Origin: Rubrivivax sp.
Lineage (GTDB): Bacteria; Pseudomonadota; Gammaproteobacteria; Burkholderiales; Burkholderiaceae_C
Length of the DNA: 43,614 nt
Assembly (NCBI GenBank): GCA_021300575.1
Contig: JAJTDM010000031.1
Span: forward strand, 1 to 43,614
Direction: 5' to 3'
This document shows, in pieces, positions 24,570 to 33,289 of the stretch; position 1 is the first letter of the stretch; each line of letters begins with the position of its first letter. Position numbers and translations under genes: made by a program. The notes under the pieces are model-generated. The model ran no database searches and was not told where the DNA came from. It was given only the letters and a program-made list of their open reading frames with translations.

Positions 24570-26318
24570 ATGATCAGCTTGAGCTTCTATTCGCGGTGCC
24601 TGAACTGGGTGGCCGCCGCCTTGGGCAAGTTCCTGCCTGCCTTGGTCGTGGTTCCACTCATCGTTGCTTGCGGCGGTGGTAGCGGTAACCTGCCGGTCAC
24701 TGGGGTGGAGCGCCGGGCGCTCGATGCCGATTTTCTGCAGCGCCAGGCAGTCAACTACGCCCCATTCCGCAGCAACAATCAGGATACTGAATCCGTACCC
24801 AAGGCCAACATCGAGCAAGACCTGCGTCTCGTCGTGCGGGCAGGGTTCGGATTGATCCGCCTTTTCACCAGCAGCGACAAGGTGGGCCGCCAGACGCTGG
24901 AGGTGATCCGCGACACGGGGCTGGACCTGAAGGTGCAACTGGGCATCTGGATCAGCCCTGACGAACAAGCCAATCAAGATCAGATTTCCCGCGGCATCGC
25001 GCTTGCCAACGAGTTCCGGTCGATCGTGTCCACCGTCAGTGTTGGCAATGAAGCGATGGTGTCCTGGAGCGGACATCGCATCACGGTCCCCAGGATGCTG
25101 GGATACATCCGGCAGGTTCGGGGGGCGGTGCAGCAGCCGGTGACCTCGGATGACAACTGGGCCTTCTATGCCGGTGTGGACGGCTCAGACCCCCGCAGCA
25201 TCGTGGATGCCGTCGACTACGTGGCCATCCACACCTACCCCTTGATCGACACCAAGTACGCGCTCTGGGAGTGGCGGCGCACAGAAGCGGCTGAAAACGT
25301 TCGGGCGATGGCCATGATGGACAGTGCCCTGGCCAAGGCTCGAAAAGATCACGACGCGGTTCGCACCTATCTGCGCAAGGCAGGGCATCCCAGCTTGCCT
25401 GTGGTGATAGGGGAAACGGGTTGGAAGGCGGAGCTCGCCGACGGCGAAGTCTTCCGGGCCCATCCGGTCAATCAGAAGCTGTACTTGGACCGGTTGCGCG
25501 CCTGGGCCGCCGAGGGCAGCGCCGCGGCGCCTGCGAAGATCTTCTGGTTCCAGGCGTTTGACGAACCCTGGAAGAGGAGTGACGACAAATGGGGGCTCTT
25601 TGACGTCAACCGCAAGGCCCGGTATGCGTTGCAGAGTCTCTTCCCCCAGGAGGACTGGACGGCTGAGCGTTACAGCGACGCCGATGCCGTCTTTCACAAG
25701 CCCTTCACGGTCGGCGCCTCGGTGGTGGCAACGCGATATTCGCTCTTGACCGAGACGCCGGTTGCTGGCGAGGCCGCTCCGGCCGCTGCACTGACCCCCC
25801 TCGCATGGGCTGGCGGCTCTGCTTCAACGACCACTGTGGGCGCAGCCGATGCTGTTGAAGGCACCCAAATCGTCCGCGTGACCCCAGGGCCTGCCTCATG
25901 GGGCTGGGGCTTTGCCTTCGCGTTGTCCGTCGACGCCCTCGTGGCCGAGGACCTTTCCGCCTTTGCCACCGGCGGCGTGCTGAACCTGTCGATCCGCACC
26001 CTCTATCCCGGCAAGCTGGAACTGGGCTTCATGACGGGCAGCAACGGCGATGAATCGGCCTTCCTCAAGCTGCTGGTGCTCGACCCGCAAGCCAACGCCT
26101 ACGGCTACCGCAGCGACGGTCAGTGGCACACGCTGCGCATCCCTCTGAGCGACCTGAAGGGTGAGCGCGCCTCAGGCATGCAGGTCTCGGTTCTCGACAT
26201 GAGCCGGGTGACCCAGCCCCTGGTGATTGCAGACCGCTACGCGACCACTGGCAAGACGGCGGGCTTCGCAGGCGCGACGGCAGCCATCGATATTGACGCC
26301 GTCTTCTGGTCGCGCTAG
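24570..26318 (+). CDS. GH17 beta-1,3-glucan-active lipoprotein
   Basis: This 582-aa lipoprotein has a signal sequence ending in the lipobox 'LIVAC' with lipidated C34, then a Gly/Ser linker. The GH17 TIM barrel spans about 45-360: 'NYAPFRSNN', the acid/base Glu in 'VSVGNEAMVSW' (E161), 'VAIHTYPLID' and the nucleophile Glu in 'VVIGETGWKAE' (E282). Residues about 400-582 form a beta-rich accessory domain ('LNLSIRTLYPGKLELGF', 'WHTLRIPLSDL'), likely carbohydrate-binding. Bacterial GH17 enzymes hydrolyse or transglycosylate beta-1,3-glucans. The ATG at 24570 has GAGG upstream. It is co-directional with the barrel gene, 11 nt after it. Confidence 0.9.
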   Translation: MISLSFYSRCLNWVAAALGKFLPALVVVPLIVACGGGSGNLPVTGVERRALDADFLQRQAVNYAPFRSNNQDTESVPKANIEQDLRLVVRAGFGLIRLFTSSDKVGRQTLEVIRDTGLDLKVQLGIWISPDEQANQDQISRGIALANEFRSIVSTVSVGNEAMVSWSGHRITVPRMLGYIRQVRGAVQQPVTSDDNWAFYAGVDGSDPRSIVDAVDYVAIHTYPLIDTKYALWEWRRTEAAENVRAMAMMDSALAKARKDHDAVRTYLRKAGHPSLPVVIGETGWKAELADGEVFRAHPVNQKLYLDRLRAWAAEGSAAAPAKIFWFQAFDEPWKRSDDKWGLFDVNRKARYALQSLFPQEDWTAERYSDADAVFHKPFTVGASVVATRYSLLTETPVAGEAAPAAALTPLAWAGGSASTTTVGAADAVEGTQIVRVTPGPASWGWGFAFALSVDALVAEDLSAFATGGVLNLSIRTLYPGKLELGFMTGSNGDESAFLKLLVLDPQANAYGYRSDGQWHTLRIPLSDLKGERASGMQVSVLDMSRVTQPLVIADRYATTGKTAGFAGATAAIDIDAVFWSR

Positions 26319-26323
26319 GCGCA

Positions 26324-26349
26324 TTCGGCCGGGCCTTCGCCAGGCCGAA
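26324..26349. terminator. possible bidirectional hairpin between GH17 and the ABC ATPase gene
   Basis: TTCGGCC (26324-26330) pairs with GGCCGAA (26343-26349) across a 12-nt GC-rich loop, between two convergent genes. There is no T-tract, so it is only a candidate terminator. Confidence 0.35.
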
Positions 26350-26395
26350 CTGCCTGAGCTTGCTGGTGATCGGCAGGTAGCAGCGAGGCGCGGTG

Positions 26396-27451
26396 TCAGG
26401 TCAGACGCCGGCCTTGAGCATCGAACGAGATCGCAGCTCCCTTGACGAGGCTCAGTTGTACGCGGCTGCCTTGCTCCAGCCGCTGCCCGCTGGTTTCCAC
26501 TTTGGCGCGCAGCATGCTGTCAATCCCGTCCACACGAACGTGCGCGACGGCGGAGTCTCCCAGGTGCTCCACCAGCGAAAGTGTGGCGGGCACACCGGCG
26601 CCATGGACGGACACCAGGAGTTGATCAGGACGGACTCCGCAGCTGGCCACGCGGTCATTGTCATCATGTGACAGCACAGCCCACAACGTCTGGTGGTCTG
26701 GTGATGACCCTGCAGCGGGACGTTCGACGGAATTGATCTTGGGCGATCCCATGAAGCCGGCCACGAATCGATTGACGGGCTTGTTGTACAGATCGAGTGG
26801 GGTGCCTACCTGCTCAATCCGTCCTTCATTGAAGACAGCGATCCGGTCGGCCAGCGTCATGGCCTCGACCTGATCGTGCGTCACGTAGATCATCGTGCTG
26901 CGTAACGTCTGGTGCAGGCGACGCAGTTCGATACGCATCTCCACTCGCAAGGCTGCATCGAGATTGGACAGAGGCTCGTCGAAAAGAAAGACCTTGGGCT
27001 GACGAACGATGGCCCTGCCGATGGCCACACGTTGACGCTGCCCGCCGGACAATTCCCGGGGGTAACGCCCCAGCAGGTCGTCAAGGCGCAGGGACTGGGC
27101 AGCGCGGTGAACCTGGGTATCACGCTCCTGTCGCCCCACGCCTGCCATGCGCAAGGCGAAACCCATGTTTTCAGCCACCGTCATGTGGGGATACAGGGCG
27201 TAACTCTGGAACACCATGGCGGCGCCGCGCTCGGCGGGATGGATGTCGTTGCACCGTACTCCGTCGATCAGGACATCGCCCTGCGTCGGGCTTTCCAGGC
27301 CGGCGATCATGCGCAGGGTGGTGGTTTTCCCGCAACCTGAAGGTCCGACGAACACCATGAATTCGCCATCGGCCACCTGCAGGTCGATGCCCCGAATGAC
27401 TTCCGTGTCCTTGAAGCGCTTGGTCAGCGCCTTCAGGGTGACGGCAGCCAT
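26396..27451 (-). CDS. sugar ABC transporter ATP-binding protein (MalK/UgpC type)
   Basis: This 351-aa ATPase of the CUT1 carbohydrate importers has Walker A 'GPSGCGKTTTLRM', Q-loop 'VFQSYALYPHMTV', signature 'LSGGQRQRVAIGRA', Walker B 'VFLFDEPLSNLD' and switch 'YVTHDQVEAM'. A C-terminal TOBE-like regulatory domain ('GVRPDQLLVSV', 'VEHLGDSAVAHVRV') follows. The ATG at 27451 is one base after the GH1 stop and has GAGGG upstream. It is the last gene of the binding protein-permease-permease-GH1-ATPase operon. Its presence makes the importer self-contained, without need for a shared MsmK-like ATPase. Confidence 0.92.
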   Translation of the reverse strand: MAAVTLKALTKRFKDTEVIRGIDLQVADGEFMVFVGPSGCGKTTTLRMIAGLESPTQGDVLIDGVRCNDIHPAERGAAMVFQSYALYPHMTVAENMGFALRMAGVGRQERDTQVHRAAQSLRLDDLLGRYPRELSGGQRQRVAIGRAIVRQPKVFLFDEPLSNLDAALRVEMRIELRRLHQTLRSTMIYVTHDQVEAMTLADRIAVFNEGRIEQVGTPLDLYNKPVNRFVAGFMGSPKINSVERPAAGSSPDHQTLWAVLSHDDNDRVASCGVRPDQLLVSVHGAGVPATLSLVEHLGDSAVAHVRVDGIDSMLRAKVETSGQRLEQGSRVQLSLVKGAAISFDAQGRRLT

Positions 27452-27452
27452 G

Positions 27453-28835
27453 TCACCCTCTTCCCTGGCTGTGCAAGGCCGATTGTCGAGCCAGCATGTC
27501 ACGCCACCACAGAGCGCTGTCCTTCAGGGTTCGAGCTTGTGAGGCGTAGTCCACATGGACGATACCGAAGCGCTTGGCATAGCCACTGGCCCATTCGAAG
27601 TTGTCCATCAGGCTCCACACCATGTAGCCTGCCATCGGTACCCCTTGGCGCATCGCCATTGCCAATGCGGCGATGTGCTGCTTCAGATACTCCGTCCGGT
27701 CGGCGTCACGCACCCTGCCGTCAGCATCCAGGCGGTCGGGGAACGCCCCGCCGTTTTCGGTGATGTAGGTGGGGGGCAACGTGTAGTCGCGGTGCAGGCG
27801 CAGCAGAAGCTCCGTCAGGCCTTGTGGAAAGATCTCCCATTCCATGTCGGTCAGTGGCCATTCACTGGATTTCACGTCGAACGGCTCGCCTGCGCTCACC
27901 ACTGAGCGCGAGTAGTAGTTGATGCCGAGAAAATCTATCGGTGTCTCGATCACAGCCATGTCGCCGGGCTGCACCCGAGGTGCGTCTTCGCCCAGGTGCT
28001 GCAGGACGTCGGTGGGGTACCCGCGGCCAAACAGCGCATCCATGTACCAGCGCAGCAGGAGCCCGTCCTCGATTCGGGTCTTCGCGATGTCTTGTTCAGA
28101 CGGCGTGGCCGGCATCAGGGGCGCCAGGTTGAGCACGATGCCCAGCGGCTTGCTGAATCCCTGGGCGCGCAACGCGCGCAGCGCCAGCCCGTGGCTCAAC
28201 AGCAGATGGTGGGCCACCTGCATCGCAGTGGCCCTGTGCCGGATGCCTGGCGCGAAGATGCCACTGTCATGCCCCAACATGGCAATCACCCAGGGTTCGT
28301 TGTGGGTGGTCAGCGAGCTGAGGCGGTCGCCCAGATGCTGGGCCATGCCCAGCGCGTACTCCACGAACCGATCGACGGTCTCCCTGGCCTCCCATCCGCC
28401 TTGGTCTTGCAGGGCCTGTGGAAGATCCCAGTGATTCAGGGTCGCATGCGCCTGGATGCCGCGGGCATGCAGGCCCTCCACCAGGCGCCTGTAGAACGCG
28501 ATACCGGCTTCATTCCACGGGCCGTCCCCCGCAGGACGTACCCGCGGCCATGAAACCGAGAACCGGTAGGCGTTCACTCCCAGCGACGCAATCAGATCCA
28601 GGTCTTCCTCAAGCCGGTGGTAGTGGTCGCAGGCGGTCCGCGGAGAGCTGCCGTCGGCAATGTGGCCGGGCGTCAGGCAAAAACGATCCCAGATGGATTC
28701 CCCTCTGCCGTCCAGTGCGGCCGCGCCCTCGATCTGGGTGGCGCTGGTGGCCACTCCCCAGACGAAATCCGCAGGGAAGACCATGGTCGGATCCAGCAGA
28801 GGTTGCAGGGCTGGGTGTTCGGATGGGGCGTTCAT
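27453..28835 (-). CDS. GH1 beta-glucosidase, cytoplasmic
   Basis: This 460-aa glycoside hydrolase family 1 enzyme releases glucose from imported beta-glucosides, here probably laminari-oligosaccharides. Signatures are 'FVWGVATSATQIEGA' (N-terminal GH1 pattern), 'YRFSVSWPRVRP', the acid/base Glu in 'THNEPW' (E180), the nucleophile Glu in 'YITENGGAF' (E360) and 'VWSLMDNFEWASGYAKRFG' for aglycone/glucose binding. There is no signal peptide, which fits action on ABC-imported sugars. The ATG at 28835 has only a weak ribosome-binding site; M18 is another possible start. It lies inside the transporter operon. Confidence 0.93.
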   Translation of the reverse strand: MNAPSEHPALQPLLDPTMVFPADFVWGVATSATQIEGAAALDGRGESIWDRFCLTPGHIADGSSPRTACDHYHRLEEDLDLIASLGVNAYRFSVSWPRVRPAGDGPWNEAGIAFYRRLVEGLHARGIQAHATLNHWDLPQALQDQGGWEARETVDRFVEYALGMAQHLGDRLSSLTTHNEPWVIAMLGHDSGIFAPGIRHRATAMQVAHHLLLSHGLALRALRAQGFSKPLGIVLNLAPLMPATPSEQDIAKTRIEDGLLLRWYMDALFGRGYPTDVLQHLGEDAPRVQPGDMAVIETPIDFLGINYYSRSVVSAGEPFDVKSSEWPLTDMEWEIFPQGLTELLLRLHRDYTLPPTYITENGGAFPDRLDADGRVRDADRTEYLKQHIAALAMAMRQGVPMAGYMVWSLMDNFEWASGYAKRFGIVHVDYASQARTLKDSALWWRDMLARQSALHSQGRG

Positions 28836-28909
28836 GGCGTCTTGAGGTCAGACCAAGGTCTTGACGAGGTGGATGGTGATGACGAGCGGCTTGCTGTTTG
28901 TCTCAAGCT

Positions 28910-29734
28910 TCACTTGACTGCGCCGGTGGTCAGGCCGGAAATGAGCTGCCTGGAAGACAGCGCGAACAAGATCAGCAGAGGAATCGTGGCGATGGCCGAG
29001 CCGGCCATCAACGCGCCCCACTCGGTGTTGACCGGGCTCTGCAGGCTGCGCAGCGCAAGGGGCAGCGTGTACTGGTCTGCGCTGCGCATCACGATCAGGG
29101 GCCCGATGAAGTTGTTCCACGAGGCAATGAAAGTGATGAGTCCCAGCGTGCCCAGCGCAGGCTGAAGCAGCGGCAGCACGATGCGCCAGTAGATGGTGAA
29201 CTCTCCGCAGCCGTCCATCCGCGCGGCCTCGATCAGGTCGCGTGGTATCGCGCTGGCGGCAAACTGCCTCATCAGGAAGATGCCAAAGGCGCTGGCCGCT
29301 CCGGGGATGTACAGCCCGCGGTGCTGGTCGATCCAGCCCAGCGCGTCCATGATCAGGAAGGTGGGGATCATGTTCATGAACGAGGGCAACAGCATCGTGG
29401 CCATGACCAACGTGAACAGGCTCTTCTTGAATCGGAACTCCATCAAGGCAAACGCGTACCCGGCCATCGAGCAGAACACCAGCGTCAGCGCGGTGGAGGC
29501 CAGCGCGACGTACAGGCTCCAGCCGAGGTTGCGCCAGAAGGGCAAGCGCGAGGTCAGGATCTGCAGGTTGTCCAGCAGGTCCGCGCCGAACCACATCGGT
29601 GGCGGCATGTTGAAGATGGCCGTTCGCGAGTGCGTCGCAAAGACGAACATGAAGTAAAACGGCGCCAACATGATGAGCGCCCCCACCAGCACCATCAGCT
29701 TGGCAGCCCATGGGGCCATGCGTTGCGGATTCAT
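28910..29734 (-). CDS. sugar ABC transporter permease (MalG type)
   Basis: This 274-aa inner-membrane permease has six predicted membrane segments, beginning 'LMVLVGALIMLAPFYFMFVF'. It carries the EAA coupling loop 'EAARMDGCGEFTIYWRIVLP' and ends 'LFALSSRQLISGLTTGAVK', as MalG-type permeases do. The ATG at 29734 is preferred over a GTG at 29782, which would overlap the upstream permease by 32 nt. It partners the upstream MalF-type permease and the ATPase to form a CUT1 importer. The substrate is inferred as beta-1,3-gluco-oligosaccharides from the GH1, LacI operator and GH81/GH16/GH17 context. Confidence 0.9.
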   Translation of the reverse strand: MNPQRMAPWAAKLMVLVGALIMLAPFYFMFVFATHSRTAIFNMPPPMWFGADLLDNLQILTSRLPFWRNLGWSLYVALASTALTLVFCSMAGYAFALMEFRFKKSLFTLVMATMLLPSFMNMIPTFLIMDALGWIDQHRGLYIPGAASAFGIFLMRQFAASAIPRDLIEAARMDGCGEFTIYWRIVLPLLQPALGTLGLITFIASWNNFIGPLIVMRSADQYTLPLALRSLQSPVNTEWGALMAGSAIATIPLLILFALSSRQLISGLTTGAVK

Positions 29735-29750
29735 CTGGGGCAGCCTGGGT

Positions 29751-30665
29751 TCACGCCGGGCCGCCGCGGGGGCGGAAGGCACGGTTGGTCAACCAGGTGA
29801 GCACGGCCACCACCGCGAACAGCAGCCATGACATCGCGCTGGCACCACCGAAGTCATTGAAGTCGAAGGCCATCCGGTAGAGGTAGACCGCCGAGGTCAT
29901 CCCGGACTGGTCCACACCGCCTCTGCCGCCTGTGAGGATGAACGGTTCCTCGAACAGTTGCAGCCCGCCGATCACGCTGAGGGTGACGCCAAAGAAGATC
30001 ATGGGCTTCAGGTTCGGCAGCGTGATGCACCAGAACTGTTGCCAACGCCCGGCACCGTCCATGGTGGCGGCCTCGTACAGGTCTTTCGGAATGGTCTGCA
30101 GCGCGGCCAGGTACAGCACCACGTTGAAGCCCAGGTAGCGCCAGAACACGACGAAGGCGATGGCTGGCTTGATGTTCTCTGCCTGCCCCAGCCAATCGAC
30201 ACGTTCGGCTCCGAAGACTGCTTGGAGCGTCGCGTTGATGAGACCGAAGTCCTTGGAAAACAGCGAGCTGAACATGATGGCGATGGCCACCGTGGACGTG
30301 ATGTAGGGCAGGAAGTAGGCCCCGATCACCCCATCTCGAAGGTGCTTGAACGAGTGATGGATGAACACCGCCAGCGGGATGGCCACGAGGTGCTGCGGTG
30401 CGCCTGACACCACGGCCAGCCACAGGGTGTTCTTCAGCGACTTCCAGAACCACTCGTCCTGCAGCGCGAAGGCAAAGTTCTCCAGTCCCACGAAGCTCAT
30501 CGAATCCAGACCGCTGGTGGGCTCCCAGGACTGGAACGCCAGGTGCACGGAGAACAGCAGGGGGAACACCCCGAACACCGCGAACAGCACCAGAAAGGGG
30601 CTGATGAAGACGTAGGGTGCCCAGCGCGGCGACAGCCGCAGGGTCTGGCCAAGGGAGCGTTTCAT
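29751..30665 (-). CDS. sugar ABC transporter permease (MalF type)
   Basis: This 304-aa permease has a first membrane segment 'PYVFISPFLVLFAVFGVFPL', a large periplasmic loop and five more membrane segments. Its EAA loop is 'EAATMDGAGRWQQFWCITLP'. The ATG at 30665 overlaps the binding-protein stop by four bases (ATGA), so the genes are translationally coupled. It follows the usual CUT1 order (binding protein, F-type, G-type permease). Confidence 0.9.
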   Translation of the reverse strand: MKRSLGQTLRLSPRWAPYVFISPFLVLFAVFGVFPLLFSVHLAFQSWEPTSGLDSMSFVGLENFAFALQDEWFWKSLKNTLWLAVVSGAPQHLVAIPLAVFIHHSFKHLRDGVIGAYFLPYITSTVAIAIMFSSLFSKDFGLINATLQAVFGAERVDWLGQAENIKPAIAFVVFWRYLGFNVVLYLAALQTIPKDLYEAATMDGAGRWQQFWCITLPNLKPMIFFGVTLSVIGGLQLFEEPFILTGGRGGVDQSGMTSAVYLYRMAFDFNDFGGASAMSWLLFAVVAVLTWLTNRAFRPRGGPA

Positions 30666-31951
30666 CGGTGGGCCCTGCGCTCCAACAGGCGCTGTGCATC
30701 GGCCAGGGCTTGGCCAATGTGCTTGCCGCGGTCCAGCACGTTGTCCAATTCGGTGCTGATGACTTCATCTGCGAAGTTGTTCTGCTTGTGCACTTCGGTG
30801 GAACTGATGCGGCGCGCCGCTTCACGCCACACCACACGGGCCGGCTGACCTCCGAGGAATGCCACGGGCTGCTCGAAGAAGGGGTCCTGGTGCGTTTCCA
30901 CCAGCGCTGGAAAGGCGTCCTGGGCCTTGAAGGCTGCCAGCTGCAGCGCGGGGTCCAGCGTCAGAAGTTGTATGAGCTCCCAGGCCAGCGCCTTGTTCTC
31001 GGCGCGGGCCCTGCGTGGGATGGCGTAGAAGCTGCCGCCGTAACCGACGAATGTGTTCTCTGGCAGCTGTGCAGCGCGCCACAGACCCTTGGTACTCGGA
31101 GCCACCCAGTTGGCCATCTGCCCCACCATCCAGGCGCCTGTGAGATCGGTGGCAATCGAGCCCCGACGGAACCCTTCAGCCCATTCGTTGGACCATGCGC
31201 TCACCTTGGCGTCAAGTTGGCGCTGCCGCACCTGCCTGGCAAGCTCGAAGGCCCGGTGGAAGCGCGGTGAGTTCACCAAGACCCTGGAGTCCTTGTCGAA
31301 GTACAGCCCCTCGCCTGGGCGCAGGCCGCTGCGGATGACGATGTCCTTGAGCGACTGGGCGTTGCCGACCAGGTAGGCGCCCGTGGCAGCCTTGATCCTG
31401 GCGCCCGCTGCCACGTAGGCCTCCCAGGTCGGTGTCAGATCCGCTTCACTGAGCCCGGCCTTGGCCAGCATGTCGGCGCGGTACAGCAAGGTGCCGGGCC
31501 CGATGTCCGTGGGCACCGCCACCCGTGCGCCGCGGCGGTTGCGTGTCTGTTCGAAGGCGTAGGGTACGAATCGCGGGTTCAAAGCTTCCGCTTGGAACGG
31601 TGCCAGGGACAGATCCTGCAGGCCCTCTCCTTGCGAGAAACGCCCCACGTAGCTGGCTTCCAGGGCCATCACGTCAGGCAGGTAGACCGAGGTGGACAGC
31701 GCGGTGGTCATGGCGGTGTGGTGGTCCACATACTGCCGGCTCACCACTTCCACGGCCACATCCGGGTGGCGCTGGCGCCACCTGGGCAATGACGCCTTGA
31801 TGATTTCATCCAGCAGGGGAAACGCCGCAACCGTGAGCTTGCGCCCGCTCGAGGCGTGCAGCGCATCCGTTGTCGCCAGTCCCAGGGCGGCCACGCCGAC
31901 CATCGCATGACGGCGGCCCATGGTGGCGAGACGCTTGCTGAACTCGGTCAT
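30662..31951 (-). CDS. sugar ABC transporter substrate-binding protein
   Basis: This 429-aa periplasmic binding protein of the CUT1 (family 1 extracellular) class has an N-terminus 'MTEFSKRLATMGRRHAMVGV' with two Arg ahead of a moderately hydrophobic run ending near ASS. This resembles a weak Tat-type as much as a Sec signal. The mature part shows 'LTVAAFPLLDEIIKASLPRW', 'SVYLPDVMALEA', 'GPGTLLYRADMLAKAGL' and 'YGGSFYAIPRRA', typical of oligosaccharide receptors. The ATG at 31951 is chosen over an upstream extension because the signal begins here. It is the first gene of the importer operon, behind a promoter with a LacI palindrome. Confidence 0.88.
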   Translation of the reverse strand: MTEFSKRLATMGRRHAMVGVAALGLATTDALHASSGRKLTVAAFPLLDEIIKASLPRWRQRHPDVAVEVVSRQYVDHHTAMTTALSTSVYLPDVMALEASYVGRFSQGEGLQDLSLAPFQAEALNPRFVPYAFEQTRNRRGARVAVPTDIGPGTLLYRADMLAKAGLSEADLTPTWEAYVAAGARIKAATGAYLVGNAQSLKDIVIRSGLRPGEGLYFDKDSRVLVNSPRFHRAFELARQVRQRQLDAKVSAWSNEWAEGFRRGSIATDLTGAWMVGQMANWVAPSTKGLWRAAQLPENTFVGYGGSFYAIPRRARAENKALAWELIQLLTLDPALQLAAFKAQDAFPALVETHQDPFFEQPVAFLGGQPARVVWREAARRISSTEVHKQNNFADEVISTELDNVLDRGKHIGQALADAQRLLERRAHR

Positions 31952-32064
31952 CGCGGTGCTCGTGGGGGTGGGCCGATTCCTGGCGCGTTGCGGTCGCGGG
32001 AGATCTGGATCGCACATCCCTCGGCGTCAAGGTGGGATGCACGTCAACTGTTGTAGTGGAAGTA

Positions 32065-32108
32065 TGAAAGCGCTTTCAAATTATCTTGACGCATGTCATC
32101 TCTGTCAA
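32065..32108 (-). promoter_or_regulatory. promoter and LacI-type operator for the glucan importer operon
   Basis: On the minus strand TTGACA (32103-32108) and GATAAT (32080-32085) are exactly 17 bp apart, a near-consensus sigma70 promoter. The palindrome TGAAAGCGCTTTCA (32065-32078) starts one base after the -10 and covers the expected +1. This is classic repressor placement. Confidence 0.85.
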
Positions 32109-32137
32109 ATCAGGGTATCTGCTGATGTGCCTGCCTT

Positions 32138-33172
32138 TCAGGGCCGCATGCTGGGAGCCGCTGTCGACTCGCGAGCGATGACCCGCGGGCCAGGCAGGGT
32201 GAAGCCAGGTTTTTCGCCCCGCAACAGGCACAGCATGGCCGTTGCCGCCCCCTGGCCGAGTTCGTAGGCCGGGTGGTGGACGGTGCTCAAGGGAGGAATG
32301 CTGTAGCGCGAGATGGCCAAGTCGTCAAAACCCATCACCGACACATCTTGCGGCACTTTCAGGGAGCGCCGCTGCAAGGCCAGACATGCACCCAAGGCCA
32401 TCTGGTCATTGGCTGCAAACAAGGCCGTGAAGCGTTGGCGGGTGTCCAACAGACGCTCAGCAGCCAACATCCCGCTCTCCTCGTGAAACAGCCCGGCGGC
32501 CACCAACTCCGCATTGAAGGTGATGCCCGCGGATTCCAGGCCCGCCCGGTACCCGCGCAGGCGTTCGTTTGCATCCGGATGCTCCGCGTTGCCCGCAATG
32601 AACGCGATGCGCTGATGACCGAGCGAAGTCAGGTGCTCCGTGGCCAGGCGTGCACCTTCAAAGTTGTTGAAGTCCAGGGTGTACAGGTTGGGGGCCTTCA
32701 GGCGCCTTCCCGTGGCCACCATGGGCAGGGCCTTGGCATAGTGCTTCAGTGCGGTGTCGCTGAGACGGCCTGTCAGCACAATGATGCCGTCCACCCGACG
32801 CGAGCGCAGCATGTCGATGCAGCGTGCTTCTTCGGTGGCGTTCCAGTGGCCGCTGACGAAGAGCGGGCTGTAGCCGGCTCGGTCCAGTTCGTCCTCGATG
32901 CCTCTGAGCGCCACCCCGTAGAACGGGCTGTCGATGGACTGCGTGACCACGCCGACGCTCAGCGTGCGGCCGCCAGCCAGTCCTCGTGCCACGGGGTTGG
33001 GTACGAAGCCCAGCTTGGCAATCGCGTCGTCCACGGCCTGTTTCTTGGCCTCACTGACCACCGCCGTTCCATTCAGGATCCGTGACACGGTACTGGCCGA
33101 GACGCCTGCTGCCCGGGCCACCATGCCCAAAGTCGAGGTTGCGGTCGTCTTGGGAGAGGAGGTCTTGGCCAT
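32138..33172 (-). CDS. LacI-family repressor of the beta-1,3-glucan locus
   Basis: This 344-aa LacI/GalR regulator has an N-terminal helix-turn-helix and hinge: 'TLGMVARAAGVSASTVSRIL', then 'FVPNPVARGLAGGRT'. A periplasmic-binding-like effector domain follows ('SVGVVTQSIDSPFYGVALRG', 'GIIVLTGRL', 'FAANDQMALGACLALQ', 'SVMGFDDLAISRY'). The ATG at 33172 gives the standard N-terminus; the upstream extension to 33232 lacks LacI features. LacI proteins of this type bind AT-flanked palindromes with a central CG, matching the three TGAAAGCGCTTTCA sites nearby. The inducer is probably a laminari-oligosaccharide or glucose derivative. It lies just upstream of, and co-directional with, the importer operon. 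Confidence 0.92.
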   Translation of the reverse strand: MAKTSSPKTTATSTLGMVARAAGVSASTVSRILNGTAVVSEAKKQAVDDAIAKLGFVPNPVARGLAGGRTLSVGVVTQSIDSPFYGVALRGIEDELDRAGYSPLFVSGHWNATEEARCIDMLRSRRVDGIIVLTGRLSDTALKHYAKALPMVATGRRLKAPNLYTLDFNNFEGARLATEHLTSLGHQRIAFIAGNAEHPDANERLRGYRAGLESAGITFNAELVAAGLFHEESGMLAAERLLDTRQRFTALFAANDQMALGACLALQRRSLKVPQDVSVMGFDDLAISRYSIPPLSTVHHPAYELGQGAATAMLCLLRGEKPGFTLPGPRVIARESTAAPSMRP

Positions 33173-33289
33173 AGGGTTTTCAGGCAGAGCGCAGTTCCTG
33201 CAACGCTGCGCATTGTCGGCTCCCGCGGGCATGGGTTAGCCTGACAAGGTCTGCGATCAACAGCGCTTTTGCCCTTGCACATCACCGCC

